52,087 nt of DNA, taken from NCBI GenBank assembly GCA_003671255.1, contig QWPF01000009.1, positions 1 through 52,087 on the forward strand, in the 5' to 3' direction. Within the stretch, counting starts at the first letter, position 1. Each line of letters begins with the position of its first letter. Positions 8,599-17,067 of this stretch are shown here, in pieces. The notes under the pieces are model-generated. The model saw only the letters and a program-made list of their open reading frames with translations. It was not told the origin of the DNA and did not search any database. This DNA is from Planctomycetota bacterium (lineage in GTDB: Bacteria > Planctomycetota > Planctomycetia > Gemmatales > Gemmataceae). The position numbers were made by a program, and so were the translations under genes.

Positions 8599-10689
8599 TT
8601 AGGCGGAAAGCCTTTTCCCATGAACTTCAAACATCCGCTTGTAAACTGCAGAATTTTCAATCAACTCTTTATGTGTACCTACTGCTGCAACAATTCCAGC
8701 GTCGAGAACGATAATACGAGAAGCTATCTCTAAAGTATTCAACCTGTGGGTGATAACAAAAGAGGTTCTACCTTTGAGAAAATCTTTCATAACCTTGTGA
8801 ATTAAAGCTTCGCTTTCGGGATCGGATTGGCTGGTAAATTCATCAAGAATAATAATAGCAGGATCACGCAGGATGGCGCGAGCCAAGGCTATCCTTTGTT
8901 TTTGACCTCCGGAAAGCTTGTTGCCTGATTCCCCAGCCATGGTTTCATAACCCTTGGGAAGGTTAAGAATAAAATCATGAGCAAAAGCTTTTGCTGCTGC
9001 AGATTCGACACTGGCCTTGGTCGCACCCCGTGTTCCATAAGCAATATTGTTGTAAATGGTATCATCAAAAAGAACCGTTTCCTGAGTAACAACACTGATT
9101 TTTTTACGCAAACTACGAAGGTTGATGTTACGAAGATCTTCCCCGTTTAGGAAAATTGTGCCGTGATCCGGATCATAAAATCTTGGAATCATCCCCATCA
9201 GTGTGCTTTTCCCTGAGCCATTATGCCCAAGAATCGCTACTGTTTCGCCCTCGTAAATCGAAAGATTGATATTCGAAACAATAGGCCGGCCCGGATCATA
9301 ACTAAAGCAAACGCCTTTAAACTCAATCATTGGTTTCCCAGCCTCTGCTGTTTTAAAAGGCATATCTCCAGTCCTGGAACTGTAATCCAAACACAATCCA
9401 TGTTCGGTTTTAACAAAGGCAGGCCCCTCACAGTTAGCGCTGACCCTAGGTTGCTTATCCATGAAAAAGAAAATTCGATCTGAAGCAGCACAACCTGATT
9501 GGATTTTAGTAAAGACACTAGAAAGCTTGCGTACCGGATCGGCAATCGCTGCAAGAAGAACATAAAGCTGTAATAAGCTCTCAGGTTCTATCGGGTGCTG
9601 GCTCATGCGCATACCAAAAAGCATGGTCTCATGCTTTAAGACAAGAAAAGATCCAGCAAGCAAGGCACCAACTACTGCTGCAACCCCCAAAAGTTCTATG
9701 ATTGGGCCTGCACAAGCATCAATGTTAACCACGGTCATGGATTTCAAGTAATAATCATAAGTAGCGGCTCTGAAGCGACGGCGTTCATAAGGCTCCATGG
9801 TATAAGCCTTCACCAACTTAATACCTTGGAAAGTTTCCTGAAGGATTTTGTAGATGCTCGACATTCTTTCAAGCAAGCGTCTAGTTGCTTGCTTCATAAG
9901 TCGACCAATCTTCCCGAGAATGAATGCTGCTACCGGAACCAAAATTAAAAACAGAAGCGTCAACTGCCAGCTGATACATGCAGCAAAAATCACACAGCTA
10001 ATAGCGCGCAAAGGTTCTGCTATGACTTTTCCAAAAAGTGTTTTCAACCCGGAACCAACGGATTCCATGTCATTGGTGAAACGAGCCATCAGTTCGCTGG
10101 TGCCCTGCTCTCCAAATTGATCTACATCCAAGTGAACCACATTGCGATAAAACCGATTGCGCATGTCATAAAGAGAAAGGTTGACTACGCTGCCCACGAG
10201 CGACTCTTGAAAGAATTCGAAAATACATTTGATGAAAACACCAACCAAGACAAACCCGAGTACATAAGCGAGCGTGGTAAAACTATCCCTAGGCAAATAG
10301 GCGTAGATATATTTGTGCGCAACCAGATACCAGTCCATTTGTTTACGGGCATAAACCAGCTTACTTTCAACCTTCACGAGGGCATGGGTGTGCTCTCTGC
10401 GTTGTTGCTCAACGAATTTATTAAGCTGAAGCTTCTCTAGTTCTTTTGATTTTTCATTCAACGCATCAGAAACCGCTTCAATTTGTTCGATCTCCTTGTT
10501 GCAATTCGCAATGCAAGAATCCACCCATTGATGCGGGCTTTGGTCATTATTTAAAAGTTTAAGAATAGGATAAATAGAGGTAAAGTTGAGGCCCCAAAGA
10601 ATGGCAGCAAAAATCGCACAAACAATGGAGGCTACCAACCTAATGCGATAAGGCCAAGCGTACCGCAATGATCTAAGAAAATTCTTCAT
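8599..10689 (-). CDS. MsbA-like ABC exporter (membrane and ATPase domains fused)
   Basis: A 696-residue half-transporter that probably dimerises to export lipid or a lipid-linked glycan. The type I exporter membrane domain spans about 1-400. The ATPase has Walker A GHNGSGKST (488-496), signature LSGGQKQRIALARA (from 592), Walker B IIILDE ending at E617 and H-loop ITHR. The loop between the first two helices is long (about residues 50-135), charged and heptad-like, and probably a coiled coil; MsbA of proteobacteria is only about 580 residues. The D-loop reads FTSQSDPES instead of ATSALD. It heads the glycosyltransferase operon, which favours lipid A or glycolipid export, but the substrate is inferred. 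Confidence 0.85.
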   Translation of the reverse strand: MKNFLRSLRYAWPYRIRLVASIVCAIFAAILWGLNFTSIYPILKLLNNDQSPHQWVDSCIANCNKEIEQIEAVSDALNEKSKELEKLQLNKFVEQQRREHTHALVKVESKLVYARKQMDWYLVAHKYIYAYLPRDSFTTLAYVLGFVLVGVFIKCIFEFFQESLVGSVVNLSLYDMRNRFYRNVVHLDVDQFGEQGTSELMARFTNDMESVGSGLKTLFGKVIAEPLRAISCVIFAACISWQLTLLFLILVPVAAFILGKIGRLMKQATRRLLERMSSIYKILQETFQGIKLVKAYTMEPYERRRFRAATYDYYLKSMTVVNIDACAGPIIELLGVAAVVGALLAGSFLVLKHETMLFGMRMSQHPIEPESLLQLYVLLAAIADPVRKLSSVFTKIQSGCAASDRIFFFMDKQPRVSANCEGPAFVKTEHGLCLDYSSRTGDMPFKTAEAGKPMIEFKGVCFSYDPGRPIVSNINLSIYEGETVAILGHNGSGKSTLMGMIPRFYDPDHGTIFLNGEDLRNINLRSLRKKISVVTQETVLFDDTIYNNIAYGTRGATKASVESAAAKAFAHDFILNLPKGYETMAGESGNKLSGGQKQRIALARAILRDPAIIILDEFTSQSDPESEALIHKVMKDFLKGRTSFVITHRLNTLEIASRIIVLDAGIVAAVGTHKELIENSAVYKRMFEVHGKRLSA

Positions 10690-10794
10690 GGAAAGACCGA
10701 TCCTTGGTCAAATGCTTAATAAATCTCACCGAGACCATGTTCTAAGTAGCAAAAAAGGGTCTAAATTAACAAGACAAGTTCGAAGAAATGCACC

Positions 10795-10809
10795 CTAACT
10801 TTAAGTTAG
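10795..10809. promoter_or_regulatory. Perfect palindrome, candidate operator
   Basis: CTAACTT-T-AAGTTAG, a 7-bp inverted repeat around one base. It is 106 bases upstream of the MsbA-like gene and 200 bases upstream of marR. MarR proteins bind symmetrical sites of about this size in their own divergent intergenic regions, so autoregulation or control of the ABC operon is possible. No second copy confirms it. Confidence 0.3.
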
Positions 10810-10929
10810 AACAAGACGAAGCAAAACGGCTAAGAAACGACATCTGTCGGAAAAACCGGCACTATCACTACAAAATGAAACTAAACACCTATTCTTCTTG
10901 AATCTCCCAATCTATTTAAACGATCTTGT

Positions 10930-10958
10930 TTGACACAGGGTAAGTGTATTGTTTACAT
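10930..10958 (+). promoter_or_regulatory. Candidate sigma-70 promoter for marR
   Basis: TTGACA at 10930-10935 matches the -35 consensus fully. With a 17-base spacer the -10 position reads TTACAT (10953-10958), which matches TATAAT only partly. It lies about 50 bases before the marR start. Confidence 0.3.
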
Positions 10959-11008
10959 TCGTATGGTTATTGTTTTTGCATGGCTTATTGATGAATGAGT
11001 GAAATATT

Positions 11009-11491
11009 ATGGTTTATCAATCAAATTCGAGACCATTGGGCACGCTGGCCCAACAAATTGTAGACTTAAACAACCAGATCAGCTTGGCCCAACCTAGAAA
11101 TAAGAGAAAAAACAAAGGTCTGAAGGAGATGGAGTTTTTAACTCTGTGCCATCTCCGAAACAAAGATTTAATGAATGTAGGGGATATTCAAAAGTTATTA
11201 GGGGTTCTCCCAGCCCAGATGTCACGAATTATTAGATCTCTTGAAAACCGAGACATAGCGTTGATTTCTTGCAGCATAAACTCTTTAGATAAAAGAAAAA
11301 TCGATGTCATTTTAACAGATGCGGGAAACAACGCCTTTGAAAGCCATCAAACTACAAGGGTAAGTTTTGTTCAAGAATTGCTACAAAAGTTGAATGATGA
11401 AGAAATTGAAGATTTGAGAAAGCTAGTGGACAGACTGACCGACTTAATCCTAGAAAACGCAAAAACTAGCACTCAGTTATCCCCAGTTTGA
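11009..11491 (+). CDS. MarR family transcriptional regulator
   Basis: A 160-residue protein with a MarR-type winged helix: a helical dimerisation N-terminus, a recognition segment near 72-95 (GVLPAQMSRIIRSLENRD), a wing around SINSLDKRKIDVILTDAG (about 91-112) and a C-terminal dimerisation helix pair. Usually these are cytoplasmic repressors released by small ligands or oxidation. No adjacent target gene is obvious, because the next gene is a tiny membrane protein 212 bases away and the divergent gene is the MsbA-like exporter, a plausible target. The ligand is unknown. Confidence 0.85.
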   Translation: MVYQSNSRPLGTLAQQIVDLNNQISLAQPRNKRKNKGLKEMEFLTLCHLRNKDLMNVGDIQKLLGVLPAQMSRIIRSLENRDIALISCSINSLDKRKIDVILTDAGNNAFESHQTTRVSFVQELLQKLNDEEIEDLRKLVDRLTDLILENAKTSTQLSPV

Positions 11492-11526
11492 GCTTAAGCA
11501 TTTCTAATTAAGCCCTAAAAGCTCAA
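11488..11526 (+). terminator. Weak hairpin after marR
   Basis: An 8-bp perfect inverted repeat (11488-11495 with 11519-11526) overlaps the marR stop codon and is followed by a short T-run. The 23-base loop is long, so this is only a possible terminator. Confidence 0.3.
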
Positions 11527-11703
11527 GAGATTTTCAACAATTTCTGATAAGTATGCATTTTTAAGTTTACATCTTACGATAAGTCTTGCATTTTATAGGA
11601 TATATATCATTCTAGGATCATTGTTTAGTTAACCTACTTTGATTATATGTCGATTTAATGCAAGTAAGTACTCAAGGAACTAGTGGTATCTAAGGGGTTC
11701 TCC

Positions 11704-11886
11704 ATGGAGAAATGGTTATGTTGGGGTTCCATGGGGGCAGCAGGATTAGTTTTATTATTGTTTATCCTTGATATTGCTATCAGTCTGCCCTTTGGTCGCT
11801 CAAATGTTGTTGTGGATGCAATTGCAATTATTTGCAGCATTGCAGTTCTTCTATTATCTTGGGATGCATTCAGAGATTTGGGCTAA
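11704..11886 (+). CDS. Small membrane protein, unknown function
   Basis: A 60-residue protein starting MEKWLCWGSMGAAG with two hydrophobic helices (about residues 5-26 and 37-54), joined by a short loop with a few charged residues. I chose the ATG at 11704 because AAGGGG sits 6 bases upstream; an in-frame GTG at 11683 would add seven residues. I do not recognise the family with certainty; its brevity, clean start and helical pattern argue that it is a real gene. It converges on the cobA-hemD fusion with 26 bases between them. Confidence 0.6.
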   Translation: MEKWLCWGSMGAAGLVLLLFILDIAISLPFGRSNVVVDAIAIICSIAVLLLSWDAFRDLG

Positions 11887-11912
11887 ACCACTTTAAAGTC
11901 TTATTTCAAAGC

Positions 11913-13445
11913 CTATTTATTTGACCAATCATTAATCATCTCATCAATCATTCCGTCAGTAGTGAAGTTTTCAGAACTTAGCGCACTACCCCAACCCAAA
12001 TTCTTCACTTCTTCGGAAGTCAGCGGGCTAATTGCGACAACTTTGGTTTTCCCCCCAGCAATCCCCGCCCTTAGTTCTCCACCCAACGAATCAAATAGCA
12101 CCTTGGCACTGTTTGAACTGGTGACCGCAACATAATCCATCGAAATATTTGACAACATCAATTTAATGTTATCGATTTGTTCTTGCGAGGCGGGGCCCTG
12201 AGAATAAACATGCAAGTCGGTAACCTGGCAAATTTTCGACAATTCTTGGCTGAGTAGCGCCCTGCCCTCCTTGGCCCTTGCAAGCAGCACTTTCCCACCT
12301 TTAACCAAAGGCAATAGTGCCTCAATTAACCCCTCTGCATCAGATCTGGGTGGAATCAGATCTGGGTTAATATGGAAAGGTTTTAGAGCAAGCGCCGTTG
12401 ATGGGCCAATACAGGCAATTTTCAAATTTGAAAGAGCCCGGATATCGAATCCGAGTTGCAAAAACCTTTGCAGGAATTTCTCGACACCGTTAGCGCTTGT
12501 AAATACAAGCCAATCAAAAAAAGAAAGATTCTTTATTTCATGATCTACCAAGTTCCAATCATCCGGATTCTTGATAGCCATGGAGTCAAACTGAAAAACA
12601 TTGGCACCAAGGTTTTTCAACTTCGAGGCGAAATCCAAACCTTGCCCTTTGGGCCTAGAAATCAAGATTGAAGCGTTGCCCAGAGGAAGTTTGTTGCGCC
12701 AACCCCAAAGGCCCAAATACTTGGCAGCGGAACCAATGATGATAACAGCGGGAGGGTTGAAATTTTCTTGGGCAACAATCGTGGTTAAATTTCCTAATAC
12801 GGTGGTGGCTTGTTTTTGCTGGGGCAGCGTTGCTTGGGAAATAATGGCGACAGGCGTTTGCGGATCCATCCCTTGTTCCAGAAGGTTGGACTGAATAACT
12901 TGAGCTCTTTTAACCCCCATGTAAAAGACGAGAGTGCCCGGGAATTTTGCGATTTCTGGCCAATGAAGAAAGCTATCGGGCTTACCTGCTTTTTCATGCC
13001 CAGTAATAAACGCAACCGCACTAGAAAATTCTCGATGCGTGAGCGGAATTCCAGAATAAGCACTCGCACCAAGCGCAGCAGTAACGCCTGGAACAATTTC
13101 AAAAGCAATATTTTTGGCAATCAAAGGTTCGATTTCTTCGCTACCTCTGCCAAAAAGCAGAGGGTCGCCACCTTTTAATCGCGCAACTTTCAGCCCCTTG
13201 GTCGCATTATCGACCATCAAATCAACTAGAACTTGCATGCGCTCGGGGTGGCAGCCTGGGAGGGCCTCTGCGCAAATTTTAGGAGTATCATCAGGGAGAA
13301 GTTGCAAAATTTGAAGAGACACCAGCCTGTCATAAATAATTACATCGGCATCATTTAATACTTGTTGCCCACGAACGGTCAACAGGCCTGGGTCACCCGG
13401 GCCTGCGCCAATAAAATAAACAAATCCATGAATAACTTCATTCAA
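11913..13445 (-). CDS. cobA-hemD: Uroporphyrinogen-III C-methyltransferase / uroporphyrinogen-III synthase fusion
   Basis: Two tetrapyrrole enzymes in one chain of 510 residues. Residues 1-255 are the SAM-dependent methyltransferase (CobA/SUMT) that makes precorrin-2: GAGPGDPGLLTVRG near the N-terminus, RLKGGDPLLFGRGSEE near 95-110 and the SGIPLTHRE loop. Residues about 262-505 fit the low-conservation HemD fold (cyclising hydroxymethylbilane), with the typical SANGVEKF and TSSNSAKVL segments. The enzymes act in turn to make uroporphyrinogen III and then precorrin-2 for siroheme or cobalamin. It follows tatC by 31 bases on the same strand and is probably co-transcribed. Confidence 0.93.
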   Translation of the reverse strand: MNEVIHGFVYFIGAGPGDPGLLTVRGQQVLNDADVIIYDRLVSLQILQLLPDDTPKICAEALPGCHPERMQVLVDLMVDNATKGLKVARLKGGDPLLFGRGSEEIEPLIAKNIAFEIVPGVTAALGASAYSGIPLTHREFSSAVAFITGHEKAGKPDSFLHWPEIAKFPGTLVFYMGVKRAQVIQSNLLEQGMDPQTPVAIISQATLPQQKQATTVLGNLTTIVAQENFNPPAVIIIGSAAKYLGLWGWRNKLPLGNASILISRPKGQGLDFASKLKNLGANVFQFDSMAIKNPDDWNLVDHEIKNLSFFDWLVFTSANGVEKFLQRFLQLGFDIRALSNLKIACIGPSTALALKPFHINPDLIPPRSDAEGLIEALLPLVKGGKVLLARAKEGRALLSQELSKICQVTDLHVYSQGPASQEQIDNIKLMLSNISMDYVAVTSSNSAKVLFDSLGGELRAGIAGGKTKVVAISPLTSEEVKNLGWGSALSSENFTTDGMIDEMINDWSNK

Positions 13446-13476
13446 ATGGAAACTCGCTTACAGAGAGCTGGGTAAA

Positions 13477-14640
13477 CTAGACGCCAACCATTTCGTCAGG
13501 ATCAGGAACATCAATTCCATAATCAGGCCTAGAGGGTGAAATTTTGCACATAAAAATGCCTAATTCATATAGAAGGCTCATTGGTATCCACAAGAAAAGC
13601 ATACTAAATGCATCAGTGGAAGGTGTTGCAACTGCTGCAAAAATCGCCATAAAAAACCATGCGTATTTTCTATTCTTTTGAAACATTTCAACATTTATAA
13701 TGCCCAATCGTTCCGTGAAAATCATGACCAAAGGTGTCTGGAAAGAAAGACCAAAAACTACAGGCATGAAAATTGCAAAACTTAACCACTCATTCAATCG
13801 CAAATCTGGTTTTAGCCCAAGCCATTCGTTGAACCACAAAAGTGCTTCGATAGCCTTTGGTATCACAAAAAACTCACAAATAAAGACGCCGGACAAAAAC
13901 AAAACAACACTGAAAGGCAAATAAACATGCACCAACTTTTTCTCATGGGGATACAACCCAACTGCCACAAAAGACCAAGCTTGGAAAAATAGCCATGGAC
14001 TTCCAATTACAATTCCACACACCATACAAACCTTGAAATAAACCATGAAAGCTTCTTGAACGCTCAAAGTACTCATGGCATCAAAATCACCTATTTTCCT
14101 TTGTGATTCGCCCATTAATGCTGATTCTTTAAGGGGCTCTAGATGAGAAACCCAAAGAGTAACCGTTTCGTTTTTGAGTTTTTCCTCAGACAAATCCGCA
14201 GGGGGCTTAATCTCGCTAATTGCTTGAGATGGATCACCTTTAAAAAGAGCTTCAAGTTGAGCCCTAGAAAATATTAGCCCTGTAAATTCGGTTGGTTTAT
14301 TCAAAGCAATCAAAGTGGAATCTGTTCCCTTATCCAATTCTTCCCGTAACGAAGATACTCTTCGCTCGTAGAACTTTTTAAGCTCCGACTTCACAGGCAA
14401 AGTAATAAAATCAACAACATATTTGCCAATTAAAAAGCTAAAAATAAATGCTACAAAAAAGCCCTTGAAGGCATTTATTAAATGCGAACGCAAATCTTCA
14501 ATATGATCTCCAAAAGACATCCTTGTGTCAGCAAAGAAATCCTCAGAATCTGGTGCCTTAGTCAAAGCCATAAAATCCAACCCTAACTTTTCGTTTAATA
14601 CGCCTATTATCAATTTACATAAACACGAAATATTAGCCAT
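13477..14640 (-). CDS. tatC: Twin-arginine translocase subunit TatC with insertion
   Basis: Core membrane receptor of the Tat pathway, which binds RR signal peptides. The 387 residues exceed the usual 240-260. The TatC start motif MSFGDHIEDLRSHL is followed by helix 1. A charged, non-conserved segment of about 95 residues then sits in the first periplasmic loop (about 80-175), before the conserved EAFMVYFKVC helix. Later helices with VFGLSFQTPLVMIF and RKYAWFFMAIFAAVATPSTD are normal. Start choice is uncertain: the ATG at 14640 has AAGAGAT upstream, while another at 14571 begins MALTKAPD. The DUF1501 protein in this window carries a Tat signal and would be a client. Confidence 0.93.
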   Translation of the reverse strand: MANISCLCKLIIGVLNEKLGLDFMALTKAPDSEDFFADTRMSFGDHIEDLRSHLINAFKGFFVAFIFSFLIGKYVVDFITLPVKSELKKFYERRVSSLREELDKGTDSTLIALNKPTEFTGLIFSRAQLEALFKGDPSQAISEIKPPADLSEEKLKNETVTLWVSHLEPLKESALMGESQRKIGDFDAMSTLSVQEAFMVYFKVCMVCGIVIGSPWLFFQAWSFVAVGLYPHEKKLVHVYLPFSVVLFLSGVFICEFFVIPKAIEALLWFNEWLGLKPDLRLNEWLSFAIFMPVVFGLSFQTPLVMIFTERLGIINVEMFQKNRKYAWFFMAIFAAVATPSTDAFSMLFLWIPMSLLYELGIFMCKISPSRPDYGIDVPDPDEMVGV

Positions 14641-14786
14641 TATCTCTTTAAAAGAATGGCATTGCCATTGCTAAGTTTAAAGTTTATCAGGCAATTTGCC
14701 GATTAAATCTTAAAGTTTAATTATGTGAAGCTTAAGGATTAATCAGGCAGGCAAAATAAAAACAACGAGCCAGGAAAAAGATAGCA

Positions 14787-15014
14787 ATGTACACAAAAAT
14801 ATTCGTTTTTATAGCACTTATAACGGCTTTTGGGTGCAGGAATCTAGAAGGCCCTAAGTATCATAAGGAACACCCAGAGAAGATCGATAGTGCGGTTTAT
14901 AACATCGACGAGCAGAAAAGGCGTGGCAGAGAATTGATCGCATTGCCTGATGCTAGCCAAAATGTTGCCCCAAAAACCGGTATAGAAACCTATGGACCGT
15001 CAGGAAGATGGTAG
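14787..15014 (+). CDS. Small lipoprotein, unknown function
   Basis: A 75-residue protein with an N-terminal hydrophobic signal and a lipobox ending ITAFGC (Cys at residue 17), so it is probably lipid-anchored in the envelope. The mature part is short, polar and without a motif I recognise. AGGAAAAAG precedes the start. The next gene, 18 bases downstream, is also a lipoprotein, so the two are likely expressed together. Confidence 0.65.
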   Translation: MYTKIFVFIALITAFGCRNLEGPKYHKEHPEKIDSAVYNIDEQKRRGRELIALPDASQNVAPKTGIETYGPSGRW

Positions 15015-15032
15015 AATAGGGTATAGTATAAA

Positions 15033-15461
15033 ATGAGAAGCAACATGAAAAACAACTTATTCGCCTCTTTACTCCTGTTAAGCCTATTCGCCCTAGGGTG
15101 CCAATCTGTTTCAGAAAAAGCAGCATCCATTCAACCCTTGGCAGAAAACACCCCGGTCCCGCCTTACCAAGATCTTTTGTCTCGAGCAAGAAACCAGTCA
15201 TCAGTTGCAACAGAATCTTTTTTTATTAACAACTGGGCGGAACTTGAGGATGCAGCAAAAGGGTTGGAACAAACATCTAGGCTGATGTCGAAAAGTGCAG
15301 ATATGCCAGAAAATAAAAAAGAATCAATCTTGGCGGTATCCTCCGATCTAAATCGGGAAGCAGTCAAATTAAAAGAAGCATGCAGGACAAAAAACGAAGT
15401 GGAAGTAAATAGTCAGCTTCAGAAGATAACCTTAAAAATACGCGAACTGAGAATCAATTAA
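15033..15461 (+). CDS. Lipoprotein with predicted helical mature domain, unknown function
   Basis: A 142-residue protein with a signal peptide and lipobox LFALGC. The mature region is rich in Ala, Glu, Lys and Leu and looks helical (for example SADMPENKKESILAVSSDL followed by EAVKLKEACR), reminiscent of small helical-bundle lipoproteins, but I cannot assign a family. A second ATG at 15045 would give MKNNLFAS, a more compact signal peptide. Its end overlaps the convergent rsmA stop by 4 bases. Confidence 0.65.
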   Translation: MRSNMKNNLFASLLLLSLFALGCQSVSEKAASIQPLAENTPVPPYQDLLSRARNQSSVATESFFINNWAELEDAAKGLEQTSRLMSKSADMPENKKESILAVSSDLNREAVKLKEACRTKNEVEVNSQLQKITLKIRELRIN

Positions 15462-16423
15462 TCAGCGGTATCATCAGCCTCATCAGACATAAACACGCCA
15501 GCACCAAATTGCGAACAAAGCCTGAGATGATCTAGCGGTGAAAGAGTTTCAGCTCTTATTTCGCCTTTGATATCAAGAAAAACAAGCTTGGCATCAATTT
15601 CAGTTTTGGAGAGTTTGTTATCGGGCATGGACAAGAGAGCCCCGCGTAAATTTTTCCTGCGATGAACATACAAGCCCCTAAGAAAATTTCTGAAACAAAG
15701 AGGGCCATCCTCGGGTTTCACCCCTTCAAAAACAAGCTTACTTCTAAGAATTGGGCACGGATCAATTTTAATAATTGCAGAATCAACCTTAGGCCTAGGC
15801 CAGAATGCCGCGGGAGATATTCTTCGAACGATTTCCACTTTAGCAAGGCTTTGAAAAAGAATGGGCAATGATCCAAACTCTTTGCTTTTAGGTTTCGAGA
15901 TAATTTTCTCAGCGATTTCCAATTGCACCATGGCAACGATTTTAGTGGGCGGGTGTCTGCTAATAAGTAAATTACTTATTACGGGAGTAGCAACAGCATA
16001 AGGAAGATTAGCAACCAATTTGTAGCCAGAGATACCGGGCATTGAAGTAATTTCATTTAATTTTTCAGTAACTTGGGGTTGAATCTGATTCTTGCCTTTA
16101 AGGATATCACCACAATGAAGAAAGAATCGATCCCGTTCAATCACGGTTTCTGCGGTTAACTTTTGGAAAGCGGGATCGAGTTCAACACTTAAAACAAACC
16201 CCGCGCCTTCCACCAATCGGTTAGAGAGACTACCAGTACCGCTACCTACTTCCAAAACAGCGTCGGAAGGTTGTAAATTAGCGGTATTGACGACAAGATC
16301 CATAAGGTTGAGATCAATGAGAAAATTCTGCCCCATTTTGTTTTTGGGCCAGATATTTCTACTTTTTAAAAGCTCAGTCAAGTAGGACTGAGTTTGCCTT
16401 GGTGGGATATCGTAAAGGTTCAT
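15458..16423 (-). CDS. rsmA: 16S rRNA (A1518/A1519-N6)-dimethyltransferase
   Basis: RsmA/KsgA dimethylates two adjacent adenines in helix 45 of 16S rRNA late in 30S assembly. The 321-residue protein has the entry motif MGQNFLID (about 31-38), SAM motif I VLEVGSGTGSLS (about 57-70) and catalytic motif IV NLPY (about 136-139). The C-terminal extension is somewhat longer than in E. coli (273 residues) and ends in an acidic tail. It starts 3 bases after the ribE stop, in the pssA-ribE-rsmA operon. Confidence 0.93.
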   Translation of the reverse strand: MNLYDIPPRQTQSYLTELLKSRNIWPKNKMGQNFLIDLNLMDLVVNTANLQPSDAVLEVGSGTGSLSNRLVEGAGFVLSVELDPAFQKLTAETVIERDRFFLHCGDILKGKNQIQPQVTEKLNEITSMPGISGYKLVANLPYAVATPVISNLLISRHPPTKIVAMVQLEIAEKIISKPKSKEFGSLPILFQSLAKVEIVRRISPAAFWPRPKVDSAIIKIDPCPILRSKLVFEGVKPEDGPLCFRNFLRGLYVHRRKNLRGALLSMPDNKLSKTEIDAKLVFLDIKGEIRAETLSPLDHLRLCSQFGAGVFMSDEADDTAD

Positions 16424-16426
16424 CGA

Positions 16427-17032
16427 TTACTTTTTGCCTTTAAAAAACAGTTCGTAGGCCCGCATGGCGTATTTTGCAATCATATCCGTTTCAATGTTAA
16501 CCATATCTCCAGGCTTCTTAAGTGCAAGGGTGGTCATCGTAAGAGTGTGAGGAATCAAGGCGACACTGAACCTATCTTTTTTGACCTGAACTATCGTCAA
16601 ACTAACACCTTCAATGCAAACGGAACCCTTATCAACCAAGAATGGTTTGATTAAATCTGGAAGTGAAAACCAGACATCAACCCAAGGTCCAGATTTTTCC
16701 ATTTTTAAAACTTCAGCAGTCGTATCAACATGGCCTTGCACAAAATGACCACTGAAATCACTGCTAGCAGAAACAGGTTTTTCCAAATTAACATTCATGC
16801 CAACACGAAGAAACCCTAGGTTTGATTTCTTCAAAGTTTCTGGCCCTACTTCAAAAACAGCTTGTTTACCCTTCACAGAAATAACAGTCAGGCAAACACC
16901 ATTAATGGCAATGCTGGCTCCGGTTTTTGTTTTTTTAAAAAAATCATCATGCGAAATGGAAAGCTGAATCCCAACACTCTGGGTTTTTATAGCAGTGACA
17001 GTTCCCAAGGATTCGACAATGCCAGTAAACAT
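16427..17032 (-). CDS. ribE: Riboflavin synthase alpha chain
   Basis: Condenses two 6,7-dimethyl-8-ribityllumazines to riboflavin. It starts with the diagnostic MFTGIVE, and at 201 residues has the family's internal duplication: GVCLTVI in the first half and GVSLTIV in the second, each a lumazine-binding fold. It lies between pssA (35 bases upstream) and rsmA (3 bases downstream). No FMN riboswitch is visible ahead of it, and no other rib genes are near. Confidence 0.95.
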   Translation of the reverse strand: MFTGIVESLGTVTAIKTQSVGIQLSISHDDFFKKTKTGASIAINGVCLTVISVKGKQAVFEVGPETLKKSNLGFLRVGMNVNLEKPVSASSDFSGHFVQGHVDTTAEVLKMEKSGPWVDVWFSLPDLIKPFLVDKGSVCIEGVSLTIVQVKKDRFSVALIPHTLTMTTLALKKPGDMVNIETDMIAKYAMRAYELFFKGKK

Positions 17033-17067
17033 TTAGGGTGCCAAAAAAGAGATGAAAAAGAATAAGC

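Larger units (their letters stand above)
10690..11008. other. Divergent intergenic region between the ABC operon and marR
   Basis: A 319-base non-coding stretch holding the upstream regions of two divergent units. I see one strict palindrome (10795-10809), a small GTCGG/CCGGC hairpin near 10847 and a weak promoter-like pair ahead of marR. No RNA gene or riboswitch fold is evident. Confidence 0.5.

Noticed and set aside
17033-17067. Possible FMN riboswitch ahead of ribE
   Set aside because: Only 35 bases separate pssA and ribE, too short for the element.
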